NCBI GenBank assembly: GCA_008501785.1
Contig: QQUD01000950.1
Location: 1-16,222, forward strand
Source of the DNA: Chloroflexota bacterium
GTDB taxonomy: Bacteria > Chloroflexota > Anaerolineae > Promineifilales > Promineifilaceae
Reading direction: 5' to 3'
DNA length: 16,222 nt
Shown here piece by piece: positions 1 through 6,771 of the stretch. Both the position numbers and the translations under genes were made by a program. Below the pieces are notes generated by a model. That model worked only from the letters and a program-made list of their open reading frames with translations, was not told the origin of the DNA and ran no database searches. The first letter of the stretch is position 1, and each line of letters starts with the position of its first letter.

Positions 1-201
1 GTTGAAGCTTGGGTGATGCCCGGAAATCACGCCTCGATTCGTGTGCTGACTAAGCTAGGATTTCAATCAAAAGGTGTACAAGAGGGTAAGGGGTATTGGA
101 ACGGCCGTTTTCACGATTTAGAACAATTTATGCTAAACGCCCCTGCAAAACCAGTCAAAAAACTCGAAACGACACGTACAAAGCTGATAGCTAAAAGCTG
201 A
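1..201 (+). CDS. GNAT family N-acetyltransferase, C-terminal part (5' end outside window)
   Basis: Only the last 66 residues are in the window; the frame is open back to base 1. The fragment carries the end of a RimJ/RimL-type acetyltransferase fold: a 'V-x-P-x-N-x-A-S-I-R-V-L-x-K-L-G-F' segment (residues 5-21 of the fragment), the classic N-x-x-S-x-x-x-x-x-K-x-G-F signature in which Asn and Ser contact the cofactor, followed by 'G-Y-W-N-G-R-F-H-D-L-E-Q-F' matching the final strands before the C-terminus. Family members transfer acetyl from acetyl-CoA to N-terminal amino groups or small molecules; the substrate cannot be told. The last codons (KLIAKS) are encoded by the first copy of a short AAAGCTGATWGCT repeat, so the natural C-terminus may have been altered by repeat growth. 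TrhO follows 44 bases later on the same strand. The family is secure; the exact function is not. Confidence 0.85.
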   Translation, partial: VEAWVMPGNHASIRVLTKLGFQSKGVQEGKGYWNGRFHDLEQFMLNAPAKPVKKLETTRTKLIAKS

Positions 202-227
202 AAGCTGATTGCTGAAAGCTGATTGCT
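180..227 (+). repeat. Short tandem repeat AAAGCTGATWGCT, three copies
   Basis: Copies lie at 180-192 (AAAGCTGATAGCT), 201-213 and 215-227 (both AAAGCTGATTGCT), with an extra half unit AAAAGCTG at 193-200. The first copy encodes the C-terminal residues of the acetyltransferase; the others fill the spacer up to trhO. The unit contains AGCT, so short hairpins are possible, but no terminator T-run follows. Seen directly in the sequence; function unknown. Confidence 0.75.
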
Positions 228-245
228 ATGAAATGGAGTAAAAAA

Positions 246-1151
246 ATGCCGCAGTTTGTCATTGCTGCCTTTTATCAATTTGTCGCCCTGCCTGATTATC
301 GTGAGCTGAGAAACCCGCTGCTTACTTTTTGTGATGAACAGCAAATCAAAGGGTCTGTTTTATTAGCGGCAGAAGGCATAAACGGCACGATTGCTGGCAC
401 TCGCAAACATGTGGATGCTGTGTTGGCATTTTTACGGCAGGATGCACGCCTGTCAACCATGCTGCACAAAGAATCATTTGCTGATTATATTCCTTTTGAC
501 CGCATGAAAGTACGCTTGAAAAAAGAGATCGTCAATTTAGGAAAGGCAGAAATCAATCCCAATGATGAAGTTGGAACCTATGTTGACCCTGCTGATTGGA
601 ACGCTCTCATTTCAGACCCTGAGGTTGTTCTAATCGATACCCGCAACGATTACGAAGTCGATATTGGCACATTTCAGGGTGCTATCAATCCCAACACTCA
701 ATCTTTTAACCAGTTTCCTCAATTCGTGACGCAGCAGCTCGACCCGAGAAAGCAGAAAAAAGTCGCCATGTTTTGCACGGGTGGTATTCGCTGTGAAAAG
801 GCAACTGCCTACATGCTCCAGCTTGGGTTTGAAGAAGTCTATCATTTAAAAGGCGGCATTTTGAACTATTTACAGCACATACCCAGTAACAACAGCATGT
901 GGAATGGTGACTGCTTTGTGTTTGATAAGCGCATCGCAGTTAATCACGCACTCGCGCCAGGAGATGTTGAAATCTGTTTCCACTGTCAGGCTGTCATCTC
1001 ACCACAAGACAAACTTTCAGATTTGTATGAGTTGGGTGTATATTGCCTACATTGTTACCCAACGCTCAGTGAAAAACAACGAGCCAGTGCCAAAGAGAAA
1101 ATCAAACAGCTTAGATTAGCGAAAGACCGTCAAAAGCGTGAAGAAAGCTAA
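246..1151 (+). CDS. trhO: tRNA uridine(34) 5-hydroxylase TrhO (YceA family, rhodanese domain)
   Basis: TrhO hydroxylates U34 of certain tRNAs to ho5U, the oxygen-dependent first step to cmo5U-type wobble bases; it acts in the cytoplasm. The 301-residue product has the family layout: an N-terminal acylphosphatase-like domain (about 1-105, with the typical 'AAEGINGTIAG' segment), a rhodanese domain (about 110-225) whose loop 'M-F-C-T-G-G-I-R-C-E-K-A' places the catalytic Cys at residue 177, and a C-terminal cysteine pair cluster (C244xxC247, C267xxC270) followed by a charged tail. An ATG at 228 is in frame but has no Shine-Dalgarno; ATG 246 follows TGGAG at 234-238 with 7 bases spacing, and homologues begin close to 'MPQFVIAAFYQF', so 246 is preferred. 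It stands alone functionally between an acetyltransferase and a two-component system. All key residues are present. Confidence 0.93.
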   Translation: MPQFVIAAFYQFVALPDYRELRNPLLTFCDEQQIKGSVLLAAEGINGTIAGTRKHVDAVLAFLRQDARLSTMLHKESFADYIPFDRMKVRLKKEIVNLGKAEINPNDEVGTYVDPADWNALISDPEVVLIDTRNDYEVDIGTFQGAINPNTQSFNQFPQFVTQQLDPRKQKKVAMFCTGGIRCEKATAYMLQLGFEEVYHLKGGILNYLQHIPSNNSMWNGDCFVFDKRIAVNHALAPGDVEICFHCQAVISPQDKLSDLYELGVYCLHCYPTLSEKQRASAKEKIKQLRLAKDRQKREES

Positions 1152-1217
1152 CAGCTTGTGTGTATTTTCTTCATAATGTCTTTACACTTTCATGTTAATT
1201 TATGCTGAGAGGTGATT

Positions 1218-1907
1218 ATGGCTAAGACAATTATGGTAGTTGATGATGAAGAACGGCTGGTTTCGCTGGTAAGGGCGTACCTGGAGCAAAATGGGTTTCG
1301 GGTGGTGACGGCAGATAACGGCCGTAATGCGCTCTTCCTCGCCCGCCAAGAAAAACCCGACCTCATTATTCTAGATGTTATGATGCCGGAAATGGACGGA
1401 TACGAATTTATGCGGCTGCACCAGCGAGATTCAGACACCCCAATCATCTTGCTCACTGCCAAAGTCGAAGAAGATGACAAAGTGATTGGCCTGGAAATGG
1501 GCGCAGATGATTACATTACCAAACCATTTAGTCCTCGTGAATTGATGGCGCGTGTACGAGCCATGTTACGCCGCACCGGTAAAGCTGCACCGGCAGGCCA
1601 GATTTTTCGTGTAGGCAGCTTGATGCTGGACCAGGAAAGCTTTATTGTAAAAGTGAATGAACAGCGTATTGATCTAACTCGTTCAGAGTTTGATTTGTTG
1701 GCTGCTCTCATGTCTGCACCGGGGCGCGCATTTTCCCGACTTGAACTGCTAGACCGAGTGCAAGGCACTGTGTTTGATGGCTACGAAAGGACTATTGATG
1801 TCCATATCAAAAATCTGCGTTCCAAAATTGAGGAAAACCCGCGCAAACCACGCTATGTGGAAACAGTTTATGGCGTAGGGTATCGTCTGACAACAGAAAC
1901 ATCATGA
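1218..1907 (+). CDS. Response regulator transcription factor, OmpR/PhoB type
   Basis: DNA-binding response regulator of a two-component system. The receiver domain (1-120) has acidic residues D9 and D10, the phospho-acceptor D53 in 'LIILDVMMPEMDG', T80 and K102 ('ITKPF'), all the residues needed for phosphotransfer. A winged-helix DNA-binding domain of OmpR type fills 130-229, ending 'RYVETVYGVGYRL', the usual end of the last hairpin. A GTG at 1212 would add two residues, but the strong GAGAGG at 1207-1212 fits ATG 1218. The stop overlaps the kinase start by ATGA (1904-1907), so the two are translationally coupled. The signal and target genes cannot be read from the sequence; the closest known style is BaeR/PhoB/CenR. 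The 66-base spacer upstream probably holds the promoter, but I see no convincing -35/-10 pair. Confidence 0.93.
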   Translation: MAKTIMVVDDEERLVSLVRAYLEQNGFRVVTADNGRNALFLARQEKPDLIILDVMMPEMDGYEFMRLHQRDSDTPIILLTAKVEEDDKVIGLEMGADDYITKPFSPRELMARVRAMLRRTGKAAPAGQIFRVGSLMLDQESFIVKVNEQRIDLTRSEFDLLAALMSAPGRAFSRLELLDRVQGTVFDGYERTIDVHIKNLRSKIEENPRKPRYVETVYGVGYRLTTETS

Positions 1908-3280
1908 CACGTTCACTCGCATTTAAACTTACCGTTTCGTTTTGGTTGGTTAGCATTATTGGTGTGACATTAGTTGCCATATTTGCCGTGCTTGCTACCA
2001 ATAATGAGTATGTTACGTTGCAAGATGAGCGGTTGCAAAAAAGTGTTGAAGACCGTTTGTCTAGCTATTATGCAGCTACAGGAAGCTGGCAAGGTGTTGA
2101 TGATACGTTGGCACGTCTGCAACAAAATGTAGAGATGCCTTTTGTGTTAGCAGATGTCAATCGAAATGTGATTTTGCCTGGAATGGGGTTTGATACAAAA
2201 CGGCCGTTACCCGGACACATGTTTGATGATGGCACACCGATTGAGGTAGATGGTGAAGTGGTTGGTAAGCTAATCTTCCCACGTTCTCAAGAGTTTCAAA
2301 CACAACGAGATCCCAACAAGCGAGTGGGGGGGAATGCACGCCCAAATATCTTTAATCCTGAAGTTATGTTTTTGCAGCGCATTAATCGCGCTGTTTTGTG
2401 GGCCGCGGGGGGCGCAACGGCCGTTTCCTTGGCCATCGGTTTCTTTTTAGCCCGCACCCTCACTAAACCCATTCACGAACTGAAACAAGCCACGCAAGCG
2501 GTAGCACAAGGGAACCTGGGTCAGCAAGTCGAAATACATTCACAAGATGAATTAGGGAATCTGGCCGAGTCGTTTAACCAAATGAGTACTGACTTGTTAA
2601 CTGCCCAAAATCAGCGCCGCCAACTGACAGCCGACATTGCCCACGATTTGCGCACACCATTGAGTCTTATCCTGGGTCACTCCGAAGCACTCAGCGATGG
2701 TGTGCTGCCTGCCACGCCTGAAACCCTCGACATTATTCACGATGAGGCAATGCGACTAAATCGCCTCATTGATGATTTACGCACGCTCTCACTAGCAGAA
2801 GCAGGCAAACTTCGTATGATGATGCGTCCTATCCATTCAGAAGAGTTAGTAGAACGAACCGCCATTGCTTATTTGCCTGCTGCACAGGAAAAGCAAATTG
2901 CGGTTGAAAAAGAGATACAGGCTGCCCCAGAAGTGTTGGCGGACCCTGACCGTATTTCGCAAGTGTTAGACAACTTGATGGACAATGCGATTCGGCACAC
3001 GCCACAAGGTGGGAAAATTAGCATCCGTACCCAATCAAACGCAAACGATGTGCAGCTATCCGTTCAGGATTCAGGGGTCGGCATTGCCGCAGTAGATTTG
3101 CCTCATGTTTTTAGCCGCTTTTATCGCGCCGACAAATCACGGCACCGGCATGATGGTGGCTCTGGGTTGGGGCTGGCGATTGCTAGATCGATTGTGGAAC
3201 AGCATAACGGCCGTATCTGGGTTGAAAGCATCCTTGGCCAAGGAACCACCTTCCACTTTACGCTCCCTCAGGCCACATAA
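1904..3280 (+). CDS. HAMP-domain sensor histidine kinase (partner of the preceding regulator)
   Basis: Membrane histidine kinase of 458 residues. Order: short cytoplasmic N-terminus; membrane helix 1 (about 9-31); an extracytoplasmic sensor region of some 120 residues (about 33-155) with no domain I recognise; membrane helix 2 (about 163-183); HAMP linker (about 184-236); HisKA dimerisation domain with phospho-acceptor H247 in 'DIAHDLRTPLSL'; HATPase domain with N-box N361 ('LDNLMDNAIRH'), G1 'DSGVGIA', F-box 'FSRFYRADKSR' and G2 'GGSGLGLAI'. All catalytic motifs are intact. Architecture matches BaeS-like class I kinases. It shares an ATGA overlap with the response regulator gene, which fixes the pairing. 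The sensor region carries AACGGCCGTT at 2199 and a second copy lies within membrane helix 2 codons at 2416. Ligand unknown. Confidence 0.93.
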   Translation: MTRSLAFKLTVSFWLVSIIGVTLVAIFAVLATNNEYVTLQDERLQKSVEDRLSSYYAATGSWQGVDDTLARLQQNVEMPFVLADVNRNVILPGMGFDTKRPLPGHMFDDGTPIEVDGEVVGKLIFPRSQEFQTQRDPNKRVGGNARPNIFNPEVMFLQRINRAVLWAAGGATAVSLAIGFFLARTLTKPIHELKQATQAVAQGNLGQQVEIHSQDELGNLAESFNQMSTDLLTAQNQRRQLTADIAHDLRTPLSLILGHSEALSDGVLPATPETLDIIHDEAMRLNRLIDDLRTLSLAEAGKLRMMMRPIHSEELVERTAIAYLPAAQEKQIAVEKEIQAAPEVLADPDRISQVLDNLMDNAIRHTPQGGKISIRTQSNANDVQLSVQDSGVGIAAVDLPHVFSRFYRADKSRHRHDGGSGLGLAIARSIVEQHNGRIWVESILGQGTTFHFTLPQAT

Positions 3281-3290
3281 CTTAAGAGGA

Positions 3291-3379
3291 ACACAGAGTT
3301 TCACCGAGAAGTCACAGAGAGGAAGAAGAGAAAGCAATTTAACTCTCTTCTTCCTCTCTTATCTCTGTGTCCCTCTGTG
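3291..3379. repeat. Long imperfect palindrome rich in CACAGAG/CTCTGTG
   Basis: A perfect 16-bp stem pairs 3316-3331 (AGAGAGGAAGAAGAGA) with 3344-3359 around a 12-base loop, and an outer arm ACACAGAG (3291-3298) pairs with CTCTGTGT (3363-3370); a further CTCTGTG sits at 3373-3379. It lies in the spacer between the histidine kinase and the convergent acetyltransferase, beginning 11 bases after the kinase stop. It resembles the dispersed CACAGAG palindromic repeats found in some large bacterial genomes and could also act as a two-way transcription barrier; there is no strong T-run. Confidence 0.75.
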
Positions 3380-3392
3380 CCCATCAAATCTC

Positions 3393-3809
3393 TTACAGTT
3401 CCTTACTCAAAAATAATCGTGTGTATCCGGTAGGAAAATCCTTTAACTCACCAAATACCTGATACCCATACTTTTTATAGAATTCAGGCGCTTGAAAACT
3501 AAAGGTGTCTAGAAATGCCTGCTCTGCACCGCGTTTCTGCCCTTCCTCTTCAGCCAATTTCAACAGGCGCTGCCCATACCCTTGACCTCGTAATTCTTCC
3601 TTAACCCACATCAAGTCGATATGCAGCCAATTCCAAAACGTGGCACCAATCACACCACCGACTACTTCCTCGTCAGGAGCGCGTACAACAAAACACAGGT
3701 TTTTACCATTATCATTCCCCGCTCGTTGCGTATTGTATTCACTAATTGCCGGCCCAATGATGCCCCATTCTGGCTTGTCAACAGAGATAATTTCAAATTC
3801 TTCGTTCAT
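3393..3809 (-). CDS. GNAT family N-acetyltransferase
   Basis: A 138-residue single-domain acetyltransferase. The acetyl-CoA binding motif A is clear: 'HIDLMWVKEELRGQGYGQRLL', with R74-G75-Q76-G77-Y78-G79 as the pyrophosphate-binding loop. Motif B follows as 'AFLDTFSFQAPEFYKKYGYQVFG' (Y111 and Y114-G115 in the usual FYxKxGY pattern). 'GGVIGATFWNWLHIDLMWV' provides strands 4-5. Proteins of this kind acetylate small molecules or protein N-termini; the substrate is unknown. An in-frame TTG at 3821 sits only one base from the AAGGA at 3823-3827, too close to use, so ATG 3809 (about 13 bases spacing) is preferred, with some doubt. It is a monocistron, convergent with the histidine kinase. Confidence 0.87.
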   Translation of the reverse strand: MNEEFEIISVDKPEWGIIGPAISEYNTQRAGNDNGKNLCFVVRAPDEEVVGGVIGATFWNWLHIDLMWVKEELRGQGYGQRLLKLAEEEGQKRGAEQAFLDTFSFQAPEFYKKYGYQVFGELKDFPTGYTRLFLSKEL

Positions 3810-3829
3810 GGTTTTATTCAATTCCTTTC

Positions 3830-4084
3830 ATAACGTTCGCCTATCAAATAAACGATAACAATCCAGGGTGCAATGATCATGCAAACAGCAAACACAATAA
3901 TATGTGTGCTGGATAAGTCCATCACACCGAATTCATTTCATATTTTTTTGAGAGTCTACTTGCTACGTCAAGCAAAAATAGTTTGGGTAGGAATTCTTCA
4001 CAATACCTCCTGTAAAGCACCACAAACAAGCAGATTAAAGTATAGAGCTTTTTAGCGTTTTTTTCAATTCGTTTCTAACCTATT
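3830..4084. other. Non-coding spacer, no gene supported
   Basis: About 255 bases of AT-rich DNA between the acetyltransferase start and the lipoprotein-like remnant. It must hold the acetyltransferase promoter, but no clear -35/-10 pair, hairpin or repeat stands out. A 60-codon open frame on the + strand (3873-4055) has no ribosome site and no protein-like composition. Confidence 0.5.
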
Positions 4085-4348
4085 TTAGAACACCTTCTGG
4101 TTTATGTAGTTCTGGGTAAATTTGTAAATCACCCCGTTGCGGTAATCGGATACCAACAGCGTTTTATCATGTATCACCAGCAAGTGTTGTGGATTGCCAA
4201 ATTCAGTGATGAATGATTGTGTTGTGCCGACTGCATTGTCATTTTGTGGGGTGATGGAAACGGCCGTTTGTATCGCGGTACGTTGGCAGGTAGCAGTAAA
4301 CAATAAAAATACCGACAAGAGAAACAAGCATCGTGTTCGATTCAGCAT
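4085..4348 (-). pseudogene. Truncated exported/lipoprotein-like protein with one beta-propeller-like blade
   Basis: The frame reads 87 residues from ATG 4348 (a TTG at 4384 extends it by 12). It starts with an Arg followed by a hydrophobic stretch 'CLFLLSVFLLFTATC', a signal peptide with a poor lipobox (Cys preceded by T-A-T). After a short linker, 'GNPQHLLVIHDKTLLVSDY' plus 'RNGVIYKF' looks like the first blade of an NHL or sorbosone-dehydrogenase-like propeller, after which the frame stops. One blade cannot form a propeller, so this is probably the 5' remnant of a larger gene. There is no convincing Shine-Dalgarno. It begins just after the intrinsic terminator of the upstream cluster, so any expression would need its own promoter. 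An AACGGCCGTT palindrome is inside it (4259-4268). A genuine small secreted protein is the alternative. Confidence 0.45.
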
Positions 4349-4382
4349 AGTCAAAAGTTTAGGGCAACAACTCAAGTTATCC

Positions 4383-4419
4383 AAAAGAAAAAGACGCCAG
4401 ATGCATTCCCTCTGGCGTC
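4383..4419 (-). terminator. Rho-independent terminator of the minus-strand cluster
   Basis: On the minus strand GACGCCAGA (4419-4411) pairs with TCTGGCGTC (4401-4393) around a 9-base loop, and is followed at once by TTTTTCTTTT (4392-4383). It lies 20 bases after the stop of the isoprenylcysteine-methyltransferase-like gene. The 9-bp GC-rich perfect stem plus T-run is a textbook intrinsic terminator. Confidence 0.9.
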
Positions 4420-4439
4420 GTCAATATCCTGATTGGGTC

Positions 4440-4994
4440 TCAAACGATATATGGAATAAATCGCTTTGTTTGTTTCATATATTTTTCATACGGTTCGCCA
4501 AAGTATGCGATATTTTCTTTTTCTTCTTTGATTGCCGTTATGGTGAGCAGGAGGGTGGCGACCAGTGCCAGGGTCAATTCAATTGAGGAAACTCTCTTCA
4601 AAACGATTCCCCAGCTCAGAAATAGCAGTGAACTATAAAACGGATGGCGAATGGTTTGATAAACTCCGGTAGTGACTAATTCTGTGGTTTTCTCGATACC
4701 CACAAGTGCTGGCGCATCACGTGCTTGATCAATCTTCCCTTTCCTGCGAAATGCTTGTACGCCTTGAACGATCAAGATCAGTGAAATGATGAGGAGACAC
4801 CAGGAGATGAGGTGTATGAAGCTAAACGGATCGATGATCCAATAATTTGCATTCAGCACAAACATGACCAGGATTGTTTCCCAGGCAAAAAAACGATAAA
4901 AACCATGATTTTGCACGTTCCGTAAAGAAGATCGTGACACCCAAACGATACCAATCGTGCCTATTACAAAGATAATCAATTTGATAACGAACAT
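4440..4994 (-). CDS. Isoprenylcysteine carboxyl methyltransferase-like (ICMT/PEMT) integral membrane protein
   Basis: A 184-residue membrane protein. Hydrophobic helices lie at about 3-19, 36-52, 59-79, 121-133 and 138-155. The family signature is complete: 'GVYQTIRHPFYSSLLFLSWG' with the RHPxY motif at 116-120, and the C-terminal 'KEEKENIAYFGEPYEKYMKQ' (156-175) with the E-x-x-x-x-x-x-F/Y-G-x-x-Y-x-x-Y pattern that binds S-adenosylmethionine. Bacterial members are assumed to methylate small or lipid-like substrates; the actual substrate is unknown. The start is fixed by GAGAGGAAGG (5003-4994 upstream side) just before ATG 4994. That ribosome site overlaps the stop of the C_GCAxxG_C_C gene, only 10 bases away, so the two are almost certainly co-transcribed and perhaps translationally coupled. 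Confidence 0.88.
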   Translation of the reverse strand: MFVIKLIIFVIGTIGIVWVSRSSLRNVQNHGFYRFFAWETILVMFVLNANYWIIDPFSFIHLISWCLLIISLILIVQGVQAFRRKGKIDQARDAPALVGIEKTTELVTTGVYQTIRHPFYSSLLFLSWGIVLKRVSSIELTLALVATLLLTITAIKEEKENIAYFGEPYEKYMKQTKRFIPYIV

Positions 4995-5004
4995 TGCCTT
5001 CCTC

Positions 5005-5859
5005 TCAACTGATAGCTAAAACGTCAAAAATTTCCGAGCAGCCTCCATTACATACATAACCGGAATGGTCTTGGATATTCTGAAACTTGCGCCCGACAAT
5101 TTCAGAACATTCGAATTCATAGTCTGTGCATTGTAAAAACCTATCAATCAGCTCAACGGCCTCGGGATTTTCGAAATCTTTTAGACCAGCACCTTCCTTG
5201 CTGCTGTTCATAACAGCGATCCATATTGCGGCTCCTAATGCCCCACAGCCACCTCCGCATAAGCCGATACCCCCTGCAAACCCGGCTGCCATCACTGTAT
5301 GCAAATCAGATGCACCCATCTTTTTTGCTAGCATGGCTGTACAGCTTACCGGAGAAGAGGGTGCTTCGATGTGTTCTTGAGAAAGGGTGGAATTTATCTC
5401 ATCATATGCAATTGGGGCGTAGGCTGCAGCCATGCGAAAGCAGCCAATAGGCCCACCTTTTGCGAAAAACCTTAACATCTGCATGGCAAGATCGCGCTTT
5501 GATGAAGGTTTCCATTCTACTTCAGTGATATCGGAGCAGTTGATATGTTTGTTTTGAGTTTGGAAGGATGCCACAAGCCTTTGAGTTGCCATCATGGCCC
5601 CCATTTCAGCTTGTGGGCCTGGACCATAAAGTTGGTATGCTTGTGCGCCGGCGGCAAGGGCTGCGCCCCACAACATGCCACACTGGTAGCCATATTGCAT
5701 AATGCCGCCTGCAAGGGGTGCGCAGGCTCCTTCCTCGACTTTTAGCGGGTGATCGAAAGAGTCGTCAACGACGCTCATAATTGTTTCCGATCAGGTGCCT
5801 TCTCGCAGAAATGTACGTATTGTTCCAAAGGATGATATTTTACGCTTTGCTGGGGTCAT
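5005..5859 (-). CDS. C_GCAxxG_C_C family redox protein, probable selenoprotein (TGA at 5791-5793 read as Sec)
   Basis: The conventional reading starts at ATG 5778 (257 aa) behind a weak GGAA. However ATG 5859, 27 codons upstream in the same frame, follows a perfect AGGAGG (5872-5867) with 7-base spacing. The leader reads 'MTPAKRKISSFGTIRTFLRE' then G-T, an in-frame TGA as codon 23, S-E-T-I, and joins the known frame; the family usually has Cys at such a spot. The family name reflects its conserved cysteines: here C201 and C205 in 'GLCGGGCGALG', C244, C251, C270 and C274, plus C46 and C60 in the N-terminal half. (C-GCAxxG-C-C family members are known to include selenoproteins.) With Sec the protein is 284 residues, cytoplasmic and without membrane helices; its redox partner is unknown. 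The methyltransferase-like gene follows 10 bases after the stop. Alternatives: a start at 5778 with a spurious leader peptide, or a recent nonsense mutation. Confidence 0.8.
5750..5793 (-). promoter_or_regulatory. SECIS-like stem-loop starting at the in-frame UGA
   Basis: On the minus strand the UGA forms part of TGATCG (5793-5788), which pairs perfectly with CGATCA (5755-5750). Inside, GTCG (5772-5769) pairs with CGAC (5764-5761) around a UUGA loop (5768-5765), extended by G-C and A-U pairs beyond one C-U mismatch. Total length 44 bases, with the apical loop about 23-26 bases after the UGA and containing a G, within the range expected for bacterial SelB-binding SECIS elements. Folded by eye only. 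Confidence 0.6.
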
Positions 5860-5866
5860 GACTACG

Positions 5867-5872
5867 CCTCCT
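5867..5872 (-). promoter_or_regulatory. Strong Shine-Dalgarno AGGAGG that places the start of the selenoprotein gene
   Basis: The site is a full AGGAGG with 7 bases (cgtagtc) before ATG 5859. It has no other open frame to serve than the 22-codon leader that runs into the TGA, which supports read-through. The conventional ATG at 5778 has nothing comparable. Confidence 0.8.
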
Positions 5873-6002
5873 GTTTTATACAGCCATGTTCATAGGAGTA
5901 TACGTTGATGGGTTCTGCAAGGTTGCATGGGTATGCGTTTGTTTTGAAAAAACGAGCAAGCGTAGATTGGCGGGATCCATCAACCCCGGCACGATAGTGA
6001 TG

Positions 6003-6731
6003 TTACAACGATGCTTTATTGTAGATGATGGGCATTTGCCCTTTCCATTTGTTCCATAAAACATCATCAGTAACCAGGTCAGCCATGAAATGCCCTACAT
6101 TGATTCTGCTGGTCACACCTGGATCAAAGATGGCGCTCCTGGTCGGTGAGGGATGCACCGCATAGTCACTAACCTCACCTTCATCGATCAAACTATCAGG
6201 GCGTACAGCTACCCACTCGATAATTCCATCATTTTGACCTACCTGCGTGCGCAGATATTCGGCAGCTTGTTCATTGTCTGAGTGAGGAGGCACCAATAAA
6301 CGAATAAGCCCAATGACAAATTTCTGACCCAATGAAATCTTTTCGGGGATATTGCGGTTGCTGTTGCCAGCGGTGTTCATGAGCACAAACTTGACTGATT
6401 TTTCTGGTTTGTTTGCCTTAATAGCGTTGCATAATCTGCGAGTCGCATCGGTTACAAGTTTGCGTGGATGGCCGAAAATGCCTTTGATATTTGCATTGTG
6501 TCCAAGGCATGAAGCCACTGCATCACAGTCCTTGACATGTTGGGCCATATCGGTGTCGCTAAATTCCAAGACACTTGCCTTGATTACAGCTAAATTATTG
6601 TGATGCCTGATATCATCAGGGAGCTTATCGGGAGATCGTACAATTATCTTAACATTTAGTCCACGATTTAAAAGCTGCTTTACAAGTAGCCGCCCTGTCG
6701 CGCCACTTGCTCCAACCACAAGGATCATCAT
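6003..6731 (-). CDS. NAD(P)-binding atypical SDR family protein
   Basis: A 242-residue Rossmann-fold protein. The first strand and nucleotide loop read 'MMILVVGASGATGRLLVKQL' with G7-A-S-G10-A-T-G13, the GxxGxxG pattern of extended/atypical short-chain dehydrogenases (NmrA-like, NAD(P)H-binding). 'VIKASVLEFSDTDMAQHVKD' and 'DAVASCLGHN' follow as strands 3-4; 'EWVAVRPDSLIDE' is the usual strand 6 segment. A classical YxxxK catalytic pair is not evident, so it may be a sensor or an isomerase/reductase of the atypical group; no substrate can be named. The frame is open upstream to 6902, but GGAGG at 6742-6738 with 6-base spacing fixes ATG 6731. It lies downstream of the cyclase pseudogene and 143 bases before the selenoprotein gene, probably the same transcription unit or with an internal promoter. 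Confidence 0.88.
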   Translation of the reverse strand: MMILVVGASGATGRLLVKQLLNRGLNVKIIVRSPDKLPDDIRHHNNLAVIKASVLEFSDTDMAQHVKDCDAVASCLGHNANIKGIFGHPRKLVTDATRRLCNAIKANKPEKSVKFVLMNTAGNSNRNIPEKISLGQKFVIGLIRLLVPPHSDNEQAAEYLRTQVGQNDGIIEWVAVRPDSLIDEGEVSDYAVHPSPTRSAIFDPGVTSRINVGHFMADLVTDDVLWNKWKGQMPIIYNKASL

Positions 6732-6771
6732 AAATTTCCTCCATCCTCCGGAAGGTGTTTGACAGTTATTG

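Noticed and set aside
228..245. Earlier ATG for TrhO at 228
   Set aside because: It has no Shine-Dalgarno and would put TGGAG, the site for ATG 246, inside the gene.
1152..1217. Direct repeats as an autoregulatory OmpR-type box before the response regulator
   Set aside because: TTTACA and similar words occur, but I could not find two clear matching half-sites at 10-11 base spacing.
3873..4055. 60-codon open frame on the + strand in the spacer
   Set aside because: No ribosome site, no recognisable protein pattern, and the region is AT-rich spacer.
5889..5910. TATACT on the minus strand as a -10 box for the selenoprotein gene
   Set aside because: A good TATACT exists, but no -35 hexamer lies at 16-18 bases, so a promoter cannot be claimed.
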